A DNA stretch of 64,000 bases, from NCBI RefSeq assembly GCF_900107405.1, contig NZ_FNPV01000005.1:62001-126000 (forward strand), written 5' to 3'. The position numbers were made by a program, and so were the translations under genes. This stretch comes from Tindallia californiensis. Lineage in GTDB: Bacteria; Bacillota; Clostridia; Peptostreptococcales; Tindalliaceae. Positions 36,704 through 45,491 of this stretch are shown piece after piece. The notes beneath the pieces were generated by a model. The model did not search any database. It was not told the DNA's origin and saw nothing but the letters and a program-made list of their open reading frames with translations. Position 1 is the first letter of the stretch. Every line of letters begins with the position of its first letter.

Positions 36704-39361
36704 ATGAAGAATAAAGGAATTAATGAAATAAGAAAAGTCTTTCTGGATTTTTTTGAGTCCAAAGATCACTTGGTACGTCCAAGTTTCTCCCTCATACCTC
36801 AAGATGATAACTCTCTATTATTAATCAACTCTGGGATGGCTCCGCTAAAACCATTTTTTTCCGGAACCAGAACACCTCCTCAGAAACGAATGGCTACCAG
36901 TCAAAAGTGTATTCGTACAGGAGATATAGAGAATGTTGGAAAAACATCCCGTCATGCTACTTTTTTTGAGATGATGGGCAATTTTTCCTTTGGAGATTAC
37001 TTCAAAAAAGAAGCCATCCGGTGGAGTTGGGAGTTTTCAAAGGATCACTTGCAGATGCAAGAAGATAAAATATGGGCATCTGTATATTTTGAAGATGATG
37101 AAGCTTATGATATATGGAAAAACGATATTGGATTACCAGAAGAACGGATTGTTCGCTTAGGAAAAGAAGATAACTTTTGGGAAATAGGGGTTGGTCCTTG
37201 TGGTCCCTGTTCAGAATTATATTATGACAGAGGCATTCAATTTGGATGTGATGATCCTAAATGTCAGCCTGGTTGCGATTGTGATCGCTTCGTTGAATAC
37301 TGGAATTTAGTGTTTACTCAATTCAATAAAAATGAAGAAGGAGAATATACTCCTCTGCCAAATCCTAATATTGATACAGGGATGGGACTAGAGAGAGTAG
37401 CTTGTATTTTGCAAGACGTAAACTCCATTTTTGAAATAGATGGTATGAAAATGATATTAGATGAAGTCTGTCGTATAACCGGTGTTTCCTATGGAGCTGA
37501 TTCGGAACAAGATGTTTCTCTAAGAATTATTACAGATCACATCAGATCGGTTACCTTTATGATAACAGATGGGATACTTCCGAGTAATGAAGGAAGAGGC
37601 TATGTTCTTAGAAGATTATTACGACGTGCTTCCCGCCATGGCAAATTATTAGGCATAGAAAAAACCTTTCTCTATGAATTAATGGAAATAGTAGTGAATA
37701 AATTTCACTACGGGTATCCAGAACTTGAAGAGAAAAAAGACATGATTAAAAAAGTTATCTTGTTAGAAGAACAAAAATTTGGAGAAACCATCCATCAAGG
37801 CACTGAAATTCTGAACAGTATGATCGAAGGTCTAAAGAATGAAAATAAAAAAGAACTTTCAGGTCTTCAAGCGTTTAGACTCTATGATACCTATGGTTTT
37901 CCTTTGGACTTAACAAAAGAAATTCTTGAAGAAAAAGGATTAACGATCAACGAAGACCATTTCAAAGAGCAAATGAACTTACAAAAAGAACGTGCTCGTG
38001 CGGCTCGTAGTCAAAATGATGTAGCAGGATGGAAAGAAGATCCGTTGGCGGCACTTGAAGAAATACCTGAAACTTCTTTTATTGGTTATGAAACCCTTGA
38101 GTGCGAAAGTAAAATACTTGCACTTATTGAAAATGAAGCGATAGTGACAGAAGTTTCATCCGATAGTAATACTGATTTTATTGCTATTTTAGATCAAACG
38201 CCTTTTTACTCCGAAGGCGGTGGACAAGTAGGAGATCAAGGAGTTATTAGAGTTGGTGACTTTATAGGTCGTGTAATAGATACACAATTAAGCCGTGATG
38301 AAGTTATTTATCATATTGTTCAGGGCGAAAGAGGCCATATTAAAACAGGAGAAGTGGTTTCGGCTATTGTCACCTCTCATCGTAGAAATCATACGGCTAG
38401 AAATCATACAGCTACCCATTTATTACACCGTGCCCTTCGTAATGTTCTTGGTGAACATGTTCACCAAGCTGGCTCCTTAGTCACACCGGATCGGCTAAGA
38501 TTTGATTTCAACCATTTTCAGCCAGTAACGCCGGAAGAACTGGAAACAATACAAAATGTTGTGAATGAACAGATACAAAAAGCTCAAAAGGTACACGTGT
38601 TGGAAACTAGCATGCAAGAAGCAAAAGATATGGGTGCGGAAGCCCTTTTTAATGAGAAATATGCGGAAAAAGTGAGAGTGGTCAAAACCGGTGACTTCAG
38701 CCTGGAACTTTGTGGAGGAACACATGTAAACAATAGTGCTGAAATTGGTGTATTCCTTATGATATCTGAAAGCGGAATTGCTTCTGGTGTCCGGAGGATA
38801 GAAGCGGTTACCGGAGCTGGAGCCTATCAGCAAATCATGAAGCAAAAAGAAATCATCAAAGAATCGGAATCTTTACTGAAAGTGAAGCAGGATACGATTC
38901 CTTCTAAAATTGAAGGAATGATCAAAGAGATCAAAGAACAGGAAAAAACGATTCAGCAAATCAGAAAAGAACAACAGAAAGACAAACAAGGCGATTTGTT
39001 ACAGAAAGCAGAAACGATCCAAGGAACAAAAGTAGTTCTGGAAACAGTAGAAGGAATGAATATGGATGAAATGAGACAGTTAGGGGATCAGTTGCGAGAT
39101 AGTGGAAAATCGGCTGTTGTTTTGTTAGCGACGATAGCAGAAGAAGAGAAAGTTCAATTTATGGTGACGGTATCCAAAGACTTAAATAAATTAGGCCTAC
39201 ATGCAGGAAAGCTAGCTAAAGAAGCAGCAACTATCACCGGTGGTGGTGGCGGTGGTAGACCGGATATGGCGCAGGCTGGAGGGAAGAATCCTTCAAAATT
39301 ACCAGAAGCGATGAAAACTGTAAGGGTCATTATTCAGAATACCTTAGAATCAAATTCATAA
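36704..39361 (+). CDS. alaS: Alanyl-tRNA synthetase
   Basis: Class II synthetase with editing, 885 residues. The catalytic core starts with FLDFFESKDH and LINSGMAPLKP. The editing-domain zinc motif is HTATHLLHRAL with LCGGTHV further on, and the C-Ala domain ends with GGGGGGRPDMAQAGG. All parts are present and in order. The AAGGAGG ribosome binding site is well placed. The synteny iscS-mnmA-alaS-ireB is standard for Clostridia. Confidence 0.97.
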   Translation: MKNKGINEIRKVFLDFFESKDHLVRPSFSLIPQDDNSLLLINSGMAPLKPFFSGTRTPPQKRMATSQKCIRTGDIENVGKTSRHATFFEMMGNFSFGDYFKKEAIRWSWEFSKDHLQMQEDKIWASVYFEDDEAYDIWKNDIGLPEERIVRLGKEDNFWEIGVGPCGPCSELYYDRGIQFGCDDPKCQPGCDCDRFVEYWNLVFTQFNKNEEGEYTPLPNPNIDTGMGLERVACILQDVNSIFEIDGMKMILDEVCRITGVSYGADSEQDVSLRIITDHIRSVTFMITDGILPSNEGRGYVLRRLLRRASRHGKLLGIEKTFLYELMEIVVNKFHYGYPELEEKKDMIKKVILLEEQKFGETIHQGTEILNSMIEGLKNENKKELSGLQAFRLYDTYGFPLDLTKEILEEKGLTINEDHFKEQMNLQKERARAARSQNDVAGWKEDPLAALEEIPETSFIGYETLECESKILALIENEAIVTEVSSDSNTDFIAILDQTPFYSEGGGQVGDQGVIRVGDFIGRVIDTQLSRDEVIYHIVQGERGHIKTGEVVSAIVTSHRRNHTARNHTATHLLHRALRNVLGEHVHQAGSLVTPDRLRFDFNHFQPVTPEELETIQNVVNEQIQKAQKVHVLETSMQEAKDMGAEALFNEKYAEKVRVVKTGDFSLELCGGTHVNNSAEIGVFLMISESGIASGVRRIEAVTGAGAYQQIMKQKEIIKESESLLKVKQDTIPSKIEGMIKEIKEQEKTIQQIRKEQQKDKQGDLLQKAETIQGTKVVLETVEGMNMDEMRQLGDQLRDSGKSAVVLLATIAEEEKVQFMVTVSKDLNKLGLHAGKLAKEAATITGGGGGGRPDMAQAGGKNPSKLPEAMKTVRVIIQNTLESNS

Positions 39362-39387
39362 TTATAGCTGAAGTTTTTATTTAGATA

Positions 39388-39396
39388 TGTTACAAT
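39388..39396 (+). promoter_or_regulatory. Possible extended -10 promoter for ireB
   Basis: TGTTACAAT (TGnTACAAT) lies 44 bases upstream of the ireB start, with only a partial -35 (CTGAAG) 17 bases before it. Confidence 0.4.
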
Positions 39397-39439
39397 GGCT
39401 ATGAATCATTATTGAGTCGTCAACAAAGGAGGATAACCA

Positions 39440-39700
39440 ATGACAGATAAAATGAACTCAACCATGAAATTTAAAATCGAACAAGAAAAAGACGAAAAAG
39501 CAAGAGAGATTATTATTCAGGTGTATAAAGCCTTGGAAAAAAAAGGATATAACCCGGTTAACCAATTTGTTGGTTACATTCTGTCTGGCGATCCATCCTA
39601 TATTACCAGTCATGAAGGAGCTCGCAGCCTGATTCGAAAAATCGAACGGGATGAAATGTTGGAAGAGTTAGTAAAGGATTTCATTAAAAATAATCGATAA
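39440..39700 (+). CDS. ireB: IreB family protein (UPF0297)
   Basis: An 86-residue helical protein of the IreB/YrzL family, the known substrate of the PASTA-domain Ser/Thr kinase IreK in Enterococcus and a negative regulator of cephalosporin tolerance. The family block [23 protein letters not shown] is conserved here in two halves, and the phosphorylatable Thr/Ser-rich N-terminus ([11 protein letters not shown]) is present. It always precedes ruvX in Firmicutes, as here. Confidence 0.93.
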   Translation: MTDKMNSTMKFKIEQEKDEKAREIIIQVYKALEKKGYNPVNQFVGYILSGDPSYITSHEGARSLIRKIERDEMLEELVKDFIKNNR

Positions 39701-39735
39701 GAGATGGCAAAATGGCCATTAAAGGTGAGTGAAGC

Positions 39736-40167
39736 ATGATTAAACCAAGAATACTAGGCTTGGATATAGGCGATAGAACGATCGGTGTAGCTGTGAGCGA
39801 TCCTTTTGGATGGACAGCTCAAGGAGTTACAACAATTAAAAGATCTGATTTACCAAAAGATTTGGAAGAACTAGGAAAGATAGTAGAAGAATACAAGGTA
39901 ACTAAAATGGTTGTAGGTATTCCTAAGAATATGAATGGCACTTTTGGACCTCAGGCTGAAAAGGTAAGAGAACTTGTTAAAGAAATAGTAAAGCAAATAA
40001 CGATAGAGACGGTAGAATGGGATGAAAGACTTTCTACTAAAATGGCTGAAAGAAGTCTGATAGAAGGCGATATGCGACGAAACAAACGAAAAAAAGTAAT
40101 CGATACCGTCGCCGCCGTATGCATACTTCAGGGGTACCTGGATTATCAACAGCATCATAGAGAATAA
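39736..40167 (+). CDS. ruvX: Holliday junction resolvase-like RuvX/YqgF
   Basis: A 143-residue RNase H-fold nuclease; the N-terminal strand LGLDIGDRTIGVAVSDP carries the first catalytic Asp, with VGIPKNMNGT, the second acidic site EWDERLSTK and a final Asp in KKVIDTVAA. The family is assigned to 16S pre-rRNA 5' maturation and/or junction resolution. It lies between ireB and the DUF1292 gene, the usual order. Confidence 0.93.
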   Translation: MIKPRILGLDIGDRTIGVAVSDPFGWTAQGVTTIKRSDLPKDLEELGKIVEEYKVTKMVVGIPKNMNGTFGPQAEKVRELVKEIVKQITIETVEWDERLSTKMAERSLIEGDMRRNKRKKVIDTVAAVCILQGYLDYQQHHRE

Positions 40168-40190
40168 GATTGTAGAGAGGAGTTTTACTG

Positions 40191-40463
40191 ATGGAAGAAA
40201 ATGAAAATGTCGTAACGCTGATAGACGAAGATGGTCAGGAACAGGATTTTGAAATTATTATGACGATGGAAATGGGCGAAGAGGAATATGCAATTCTTTT
40301 ACCCTTAGATGCAGAAGAAGAGGATGAAGCCTATATTTTCCGCATGGAGCCAACAGAAGATAATGAAGTAATGCTAGTAGCCGTTGAGGATGATGAAGAG
40401 TTTGATCAGGTTGCAGCCGCTTATGAAGCAATGATGGACGAAATGGATGAGGAAGAACATTAG
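40191..40463 (+). CDS. DUF1292 protein (UPF0473, YrzB-like)
   Basis: A 90-residue very acidic protein beginning VVTLIDEDGQEQDFEIIMTM, the DUF1292 signature. Function is unknown. It belongs to the ireB-ruvX operon. In Bacillus the next gene is mltG, but here a Fur-family gene follows a terminator-like hairpin. Confidence 0.9.
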   Translation: MEENENVVTLIDEDGQEQDFEIIMTMEMGEEEYAILLPLDAEEEDEAYIFRMEPTEDNEVMLVAVEDDEEFDQVAAAYEAMMDEMDEEEH

Positions 40464-40523
40464 TAAATGCAAATAAGAGGATAGCATAACGATAACAAAG
40501 AACTGTTAGAAAAGTATCGAAGT

Positions 40524-40573
40524 GAGGGCGTGAGGTTTTTCTCTCTAGGTTAGAGAAAATAAACTCCGTCCTC
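40524..40573 (+). terminator. Long imperfect hairpin after the DUF1292 gene
   Basis: GAGGGCGTGAG (from 40524) pairs with CTCCGTCCTC (to 40573) with one bulged T and one G-U. Inside it TTTCTCT pairs with AGAGAAA. The T-run after it is weak (TATTAGTTTTGT). Probable terminator of the ireB operon. Confidence 0.6.
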
Positions 40574-40585
40574 TATTAGTTTTGT

Positions 40586-40625
40586 CAACTAATATTTTGA
40601 CATATTAGTTGAAACCATGTATAAT
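40586..40625 (+). promoter_or_regulatory. Consensus promoter overlapped by a 10-bp palindrome, upstream of the Fur-family gene
   Basis: TTGACA at 40597-40602 and TATAAT at 40620-40625 have a 17-base spacer. CAACTAATAT (40586-40595) and ATATTAGTTG (40602-40611) form a perfect inverted repeat with a six-base centre lying across the -35 box. That is the position of a repressor operator, probably autoregulatory. The sequence does not match the classical Fur, Zur or PerR boxes. Confidence 0.75.
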
Positions 40626-40687
40626 CAAATAAGGTATATGTGAAAAGCGTTATTAAATGAGAATAGAGACTTAAAGAAGGTGACTTT

Positions 40688-41119
40688 TTGGAAAATGTAC
40701 AAGAGTTAAAAGTGTTATTAAAAGAAAAAGGATATAAACTGACCCCACAGCGTAGGGCAGTTTTAAATATGATCATGGATAATCCTGGGAAGCATTTGAC
40801 TACTGAGGAAATATATGATCTGGTAAAGGTTCAATGCCCGGATATAGGATTGGCGACAGTGTACCGGACACTTCAAATCCTAAATGAAATGGACCTTATT
40901 CTCAAGATCAACCTTGATGATGGATGTAGTCGTTATGAATACAATATACATCAGGATGACCATGAACACCATCACTTGATCTGTACTGACTGCGGAAGAA
41001 TTGTAGAGGTTAACGAAGATCTTCTGGATAGTATTGAACGACAGATTGAAAAAGACTATGATTTTTCTATTACAGATCATAAAGTTAAATTTTTCGGATT
41101 ATGCTCCAAATGCAGGTAG
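40688..41119 (+). CDS. Fur-family metalloregulator (Fur/PerR/Zur type)
   Basis: A 143-residue Fur-superfamily protein: winged-helix DNA-binding domain (LTPQRRAVLNMI, then IGLATVYRTLQIL) and dimerisation domain with the His cluster HQDDHEHHHLIC and two CxxC zinc sites (CTDC, CSKC). Start is TTG at 40688 after AGAAGGTGA. Whether it senses iron, zinc or peroxide cannot be settled by sequence. It is positioned between the ireB operon and RNase J. Confidence 0.9.
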   Translation: MENVQELKVLLKEKGYKLTPQRRAVLNMIMDNPGKHLTTEEIYDLVKVQCPDIGLATVYRTLQILNEMDLILKINLDDGCSRYEYNIHQDDHEHHHLICTDCGRIVEVNEDLLDSIERQIEKDYDFSITDHKVKFFGLCSKCR

Positions 41120-41186
41120 TCCAGAAGTTAGGGACTACCTCTATTTACGTATGAAGAAAGTGTTGAAAATTAAAGGAGTGAATTTA

Positions 41187-42854
41187 TTGGCAAAGAATCA
41201 ATCAAAAATAAAGATTATCCCGTTAGGTGGATTAAGAGAAATCGGAAAAAATCTCACTTTGGTAGAATACAAAAATGAGATACTGATTATCGATTGCGGG
41301 TTAAGCTTTCCTGATGATGAAATGCTGGGAATCGACATTGTCCTCCCAGATACTACCTATTTAGAAAAAAACAAAGACAGAATTAAAGGCGTTGTATTAA
41401 CTCACGGCCATGAAGATCATATTGGAGCGCTGCCTTATCTCTTAAAAAAAATAAACCTACCGATATATGGAACTCGCTTAACCTTAGGCTTATTAGAAGC
41501 TAAACTGAAAGAACATAAACTAGAGCAAAAAGTCCACTTACAACGAGTAAAAGCAGGGGACATGTTTCAATTAGGTGCATTTAATGTTGAGTTTATACGC
41601 TCTAGTCACAGCATTCCAGACGCTTGCGCTATTGCTGTTCACACATCTGAGGGAATCATCCTTCACACTGGCGACTTCCGGATCGACTATTCCACTGTAG
41701 ATGGCGAAATGATAGACCTTCATCGCTTAGGTGAACTAGGCAAGCAGGGAGTATTGGTAATGCTAGCCGACAGTACTAATGCTGAAAGACCTGGAACTAC
41801 CATGTCTGAAAGTAAAATCGGAGTAGCTCTCGAAAACGCTTTTATGAACACTAAAAGTAGAATTATTGTGGCTACTTTTGCATCACATATTCATCGGCTA
41901 CAACAGATTATCAATACAGCCGAAAAATTTAACCGAAAAATCGTTATTTCCGGTAGAAGCATGATTAACGTTTTTGAAGTTGGTGCCGAATTAGGAGCAC
42001 TTCATGTGCCTAAAGACATTCTTATTGACATTAGGGAAATGGATGATTATCAGGATGATCAGTTACTACTTTTAACAACGGGGAGTCAGGGAGAACCGAT
42101 GGCGGCTCTTTCACGTATGGCTTCTAATGACCATAGAAAACTAGATATCCAAAAAGGAGATTTAGTCATTTTCTCAGCATCACCCATTCCGGGCAATGAA
42201 AAAATGGTTAGCCGGGTGATCAATCAATTGTTTGAAAAAGGTGCTGATGTGATTTATGATCCAATGGCAGAAGTTCATACTTCTGGTCATGCTTGTCAGG
42301 AAGAGTTAAAGCTTATTCATCGGCTGGTAAATCCCAAGTACTTTATCCCTGTACATGGTGAATACCGTCATTTGAAACAACATGCAAATTTAGCCGCAAG
42401 AATGGGTGTGCCAGAAGAAAACATATTTACCATGGAAAACGGACAAGTACTGGAGATGAACCAAAAACAAGCAAAAATAACGGGAAAAGTGCAGGCTGGT
42501 CCTGTGTTGGTAGATGGTTTAGGCGTCGGCGATGTAGGAAGTATTGTGCTTCGTGACCGTAAACACCTGGCAGAAGACGGACTCATGGTAGTAGTAGTAA
42601 CCCTTGACAAAAAAGAAGCAAAAGTAGTAGCTGGTCCGGATATTATTTCCAGAGGGTTTGTTTATGTCAGAGAATCTGAAGATCTGCTAGGTGAAGCCAG
42701 GGCAGAAGTACAGAAATCCTTGGAACAATGCGAACAAAAAGGCATACGAGAATGGTCTCAGCTAAAAAACGCTATTCGTGACAGTCTGAAAGATTTTCTG
42801 TATCAAAAAACCCAAAGACGTCCGATGATTTTACCTATTATAATGGAAGTATAA
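41187..42854 (+). CDS. rnj: Ribonuclease J
   Basis: 5'-3' exonuclease and endonuclease of mRNA decay and rRNA maturation, 555 residues. Metallo-beta-lactamase motif LTHGHEDHIGALP, beta-CASP region with DSTNAERPGTTMSE, and the HTSGHACQEELKLI and VHGEYRH motifs. I chose TTG 41187: it is eight bases from AAAGGAG and gives the usual length, whereas an ATG at 41034 lies inside the Fur-family gene and would add about 50 residues unlike the family. Confidence 0.93.
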   Translation: MAKNQSKIKIIPLGGLREIGKNLTLVEYKNEILIIDCGLSFPDDEMLGIDIVLPDTTYLEKNKDRIKGVVLTHGHEDHIGALPYLLKKINLPIYGTRLTLGLLEAKLKEHKLEQKVHLQRVKAGDMFQLGAFNVEFIRSSHSIPDACAIAVHTSEGIILHTGDFRIDYSTVDGEMIDLHRLGELGKQGVLVMLADSTNAERPGTTMSESKIGVALENAFMNTKSRIIVATFASHIHRLQQIINTAEKFNRKIVISGRSMINVFEVGAELGALHVPKDILIDIREMDDYQDDQLLLLTTGSQGEPMAALSRMASNDHRKLDIQKGDLVIFSASPIPGNEKMVSRVINQLFEKGADVIYDPMAEVHTSGHACQEELKLIHRLVNPKYFIPVHGEYRHLKQHANLAARMGVPEENIFTMENGQVLEMNQKQAKITGKVQAGPVLVDGLGVGDVGSIVLRDRKHLAEDGLMVVVVTLDKKEAKVVAGPDIISRGFVYVRESEDLLGEARAEVQKSLEQCEQKGIREWSQLKNAIRDSLKDFLYQKTQRRPMILPIIMEV

Positions 42855-42886
42855 AAGTATAGAAAATAAGTCTGGATGATGCGCTG

Positions 42887-43582
42887 ATGCTTAGAAAACC
42901 AATAAAAGGTATCGTGGACCCACCAGGTACCATTACACGAGAATATGTAGAAGACTATATTCGAGAAATTCTGCCAGAAGAACAGGGAATCCTAAAAATA
43001 TTAATGCAACAAGCCCAAGAAAGACATATTCCTGTTATCGAACCGGAAGTAGCCGCGCTACTGAAAAATATTATTAAAATGTCCGGCAGCAAAAAAATAC
43101 TGGAAATTGGAACAGCGATAGGCTTTTCAGCCATATTATTTGCAACAGCTGCCGGAAAAGATGCAAGCATTGTAACCATTGAAAGAGATCCGGACTATAC
43201 CCAAGAGGCTCTAAAAAATATTCAGGAAGCAAAACTTGAAAAGACGATTAAAGTAATTCCTGGTGATGCTTTAGAAGTACTACCCCGTCTTGAAAATATC
43301 TTTGATATGGTATTTTTAGACGGGGCAAAAGGACATTATGGAGAAATGCTGGAACAAAGCATAACACTTCTTAAACCCGGAGGTCTTCTGATTTCTGATA
43401 ACATTCTTTTTCGTGGTATGGTGGCCAATGATGAACTGGTAAGACGTCGTAAAAAAACAATTGTGATGCGAATGAGAAAATACCTGAAAACAATTACCAC
43501 TCATCCACAATTAGAAACCAGCATTCTACCGGTTGGAGATGGTCTGGCAATTAGCTTGAAAAACCAGGAGGAAGAAATATGA
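42887..43582 (+). CDS. SAM-dependent O-methyltransferase (YrrM/TrmR-like)
   Basis: A 231-residue class I methyltransferase of the catechol-OMT-like family. The SAM-binding motif is ILEIGTAIGFSAILF, and the metal/substrate motif is DMVFLDGAKGHY. B. subtilis YrrM (TrmR) methylates tRNA wobble 5-hydroxyuridine, and the following gene is a U32 protein of the type that makes that hydroxyuridine. So the same two-step tRNA modification is likely here; this is inference from family and neighbours. The ribosome binding site before ATG 42887 is weak. Confidence 0.85.
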   Translation: MLRKPIKGIVDPPGTITREYVEDYIREILPEEQGILKILMQQAQERHIPVIEPEVAALLKNIIKMSGSKKILEIGTAIGFSAILFATAAGKDASIVTIERDPDYTQEALKNIQEAKLEKTIKVIPGDALEVLPRLENIFDMVFLDGAKGHYGEMLEQSITLLKPGGLLISDNILFRGMVANDELVRRRKKTIVMRMRKYLKTITTHPQLETSILPVGDGLAISLKNQEEEI

Positions 43583-44811
43583 AGAAAATAGAATTATTAG
43601 CTCCTGCTGGCGATTTAGAAAGATTAAAAATTGCCGTTTTATATGGAGCGGATGCGGTATATATTGGCGGTCAGGTCTTTGGTTTAAGAGCTGCCGCCAA
43701 AAACTTTTCTATAGATGATATGCAGGAAGGGGTAGCTTTTGCTCATAAGCATGGAGTAGCCGTTTACTTAACCCTGAACATTATCCCTCATAATGAAGAT
43801 ATGGATCAATTACCAGACTATTTAACGTCATTGAAAGATATAAATTTAGATGGTGTTATTGTTTCCGATCCGGGAACCTTTGATTTAGTACAACAATATG
43901 CACCTCATCTGCCAATTCACATTAGTACACAGGCAAACAGCACCAATATCCATACTGTCAACTTTTGGCATCGGCAGGGTGCTACTCGGGTGGTCATGGC
44001 AAGAGAGTTAAGCCTTAAGGAAATAAAAGAAATCCATCAACAAAAATCGCCGGAGGTAGAGCTGGAAAGTTTTATTCACGGAGCTATGTGTATATCCTAT
44101 TCTGGCAGATGCTTACTAAGTAACTACATGATCGGAAGGGACGCTAATAAAGGTGGATGCGCTCATCCTTGCCGTTGGAGGTATTCTATGGTGGAAGAGC
44201 AACGTCCTGGAGAATATATGCCCGTCTATGAAGACGAAACAGGAACATATATCTTTCATTCTAAGGACTTATGTATGATCAGGCATATCCCTCAACTTAT
44301 TGATGCAGGAATCACCAGTCTTAAAATAGAAGGACGGATGAAAACCATTTATTATGTTGCGACCGTTCTTCGTGTCTATCGTCAAGCGATCGATGCTTAT
44401 ATAGCCGATCCTCTAAATTGGACCTTTCAGCCAGAGTGGATGGAAGAATTGAAAAAAGCTAGTCATCGCCCCTTCACCACAGGCTTTTACTTTGGAAAAC
44501 CAACAGAAGAAGATCAGATATATGATGAAACTTATGGGAAAAGAAGTTATGATTTTATAGGATTAGTAAAAAAGTGGGATTCAGAGACAAATAGTGCTAC
44601 GATTCAACAACGAAATCGTTTTTTTAATGGCGATGAAGTGGAATTAATTGGCCCAAATCGTGATAAAGCATTACATTTTACGATTAATGACCTTAAAAAC
44701 GAGGATGGTGAGGCCATAGAAAGCGCACCTCATCCTCAACAATTGGTTACCTGCAAGGTGCCTTTCCCGCTATATCCTAATGAAATACTAAGATCGATGA
44801 CGAGGTGCTGA
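43579..44811 (+). CDS. trhP: U32 family peptidase-like protein (TrhP-type tRNA hydroxylation)
   Basis: A 410-residue U32-family protein. N-terminal ELLAPAGDLERLKIAVLYGADAVYIGG in two stretches is the family hallmark; the signature cysteines lie in HGAMCISYSGRCLLS and KGGCAHPCRW, and these may bind an Fe-S cluster. Homologues in Bacillus (YrrN/YrrO) and E. coli (TrhP) hydroxylate U34 of tRNA. Only one U32 gene is present, not the Bacillus pair. The start overlaps the methyltransferase stop after AGGAGGAAG. Confidence 0.88.
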   Translation: MKKIELLAPAGDLERLKIAVLYGADAVYIGGQVFGLRAAAKNFSIDDMQEGVAFAHKHGVAVYLTLNIIPHNEDMDQLPDYLTSLKDINLDGVIVSDPGTFDLVQQYAPHLPIHISTQANSTNIHTVNFWHRQGATRVVMARELSLKEIKEIHQQKSPEVELESFIHGAMCISYSGRCLLSNYMIGRDANKGGCAHPCRWRYSMVEEQRPGEYMPVYEDETGTYIFHSKDLCMIRHIPQLIDAGITSLKIEGRMKTIYYVATVLRVYRQAIDAYIADPLNWTFQPEWMEELKKASHRPFTTGFYFGKPTEEDQIYDETYGKRSYDFIGLVKKWDSETNSATIQQRNRFFNGDEVELIGPNRDKALHFTINDLKNEDGEAIESAPHPQQLVTCKVPFPLYPNEILRSMTRC

Positions 44812-44812
44812 T

Positions 44813-45307
44813 ATGAAATTATTAAAACCAAGACTTTGGGTTGATGATCTTAGTCATATACCGTTAAAAGAGCTTAAAACCGTAGGGATAAAAGGCTTAA
44901 TGATTGATATCGACAATACATTAGTGGCCTGGGATTCAGCGGAACCACCAGAAACCTCTATTCGCTGGATGGAAGCCGCAAAAAAAGAATCCTTCAATAT
45001 TATTTTGGTATCAAACAATAAGCCCCAGCGAGTACACCAAATGCAAGCCTACTTTCATTGCAAAGGATTAGCCAGTGCTAAAAAACCTACTAAATCCGGC
45101 TTAACCAAAGCGCTTCGGGCAATGAAACAAGAACCGGGAGAAACCGCAATAATAGGAGATCAGATTTTTACAGATGTATTGGGTGGAAATCGCCTTGGTT
45201 TATATACCATTTTAGTATCTCCCATCAAAAGCAAAGAATTTTGGTGGACAAGTATCATGCGAAACTTTGAAAAATATGTCCTTAAAAATCTACAGAAATT
45301 TCGCTAA
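44813..45307 (+). CDS. YqeG family HAD IIIA phosphatase
   Basis: A 164-residue HAD-superfamily protein with motif I LMIDIDNTLVAWD, motif II LVSNN and motif III/IV GDQIFTDVLGGN. YqeG relatives include phosphatidylglycerophosphate phosphatases (Gep4/PgpA-like) as well as proteins of unknown substrate. It follows the U32 gene by one base and is the last gene of this housekeeping run. Confidence 0.85.
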   Translation: MKLLKPRLWVDDLSHIPLKELKTVGIKGLMIDIDNTLVAWDSAEPPETSIRWMEAAKKESFNIILVSNNKPQRVHQMQAYFHCKGLASAKKPTKSGLTKALRAMKQEPGETAIIGDQIFTDVLGGNRLGLYTILVSPIKSKEFWWTSIMRNFEKYVLKNLQKFR

Positions 45308-45330
45308 TCAGACGTTGATTTAAATTAATA

Positions 45331-45359
45331 TTTACAGAAGGCGATAAAATGGGTATAAT
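45331..45359 (+). promoter_or_regulatory. Promoter of the riboswitch-controlled pil operon
   Basis: TTTACA at 45331-45336 and TATAAT at 45354-45359 with a 17-base spacer. Transcription would begin near 45366, just before the aptamer. Confidence 0.7.
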
Positions 45360-45376
45360 ACTATTATAACAATTTA

Positions 45377-45474
45377 ACAGCGGAGAAGAACTACAGTTAT
45401 AGATGGACGCTTACGCTGTAGGGATCCAGTGGCGTAACCGGCTGAATATTATATATTCGTCGGTTTATTTTTTT
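45377..45474 (+). promoter_or_regulatory. c-di-GMP-II riboswitch with terminator, upstream of pilB
   Basis: The aptamer shows the class II features: a CTACAG/CTGTAG stem, GACGC pairing with GGCGT, and the conserved GTAACCGGCT 3' side. The AACCGG segment (from 45436) also forms the left arm of a terminator (45436-45465) followed by TATTTTTTT. Ligand binding would hold AACCGG in the aptamer and prevent termination, so this is read as an ON switch. A second copy at 52563 differs by paired changes. The class II type is also known before pilus genes in C. difficile. Confidence 0.85.
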
Positions 45475-45491
45475 ACATCGGAGGTAAATTC

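Noticed and set aside
41034-41186. Upstream ATG start for RNase J
   Set aside because: It overlaps the Fur-family gene and adds about 50 residues not seen in the family; the TTG at 41187 has a good ribosome binding site.
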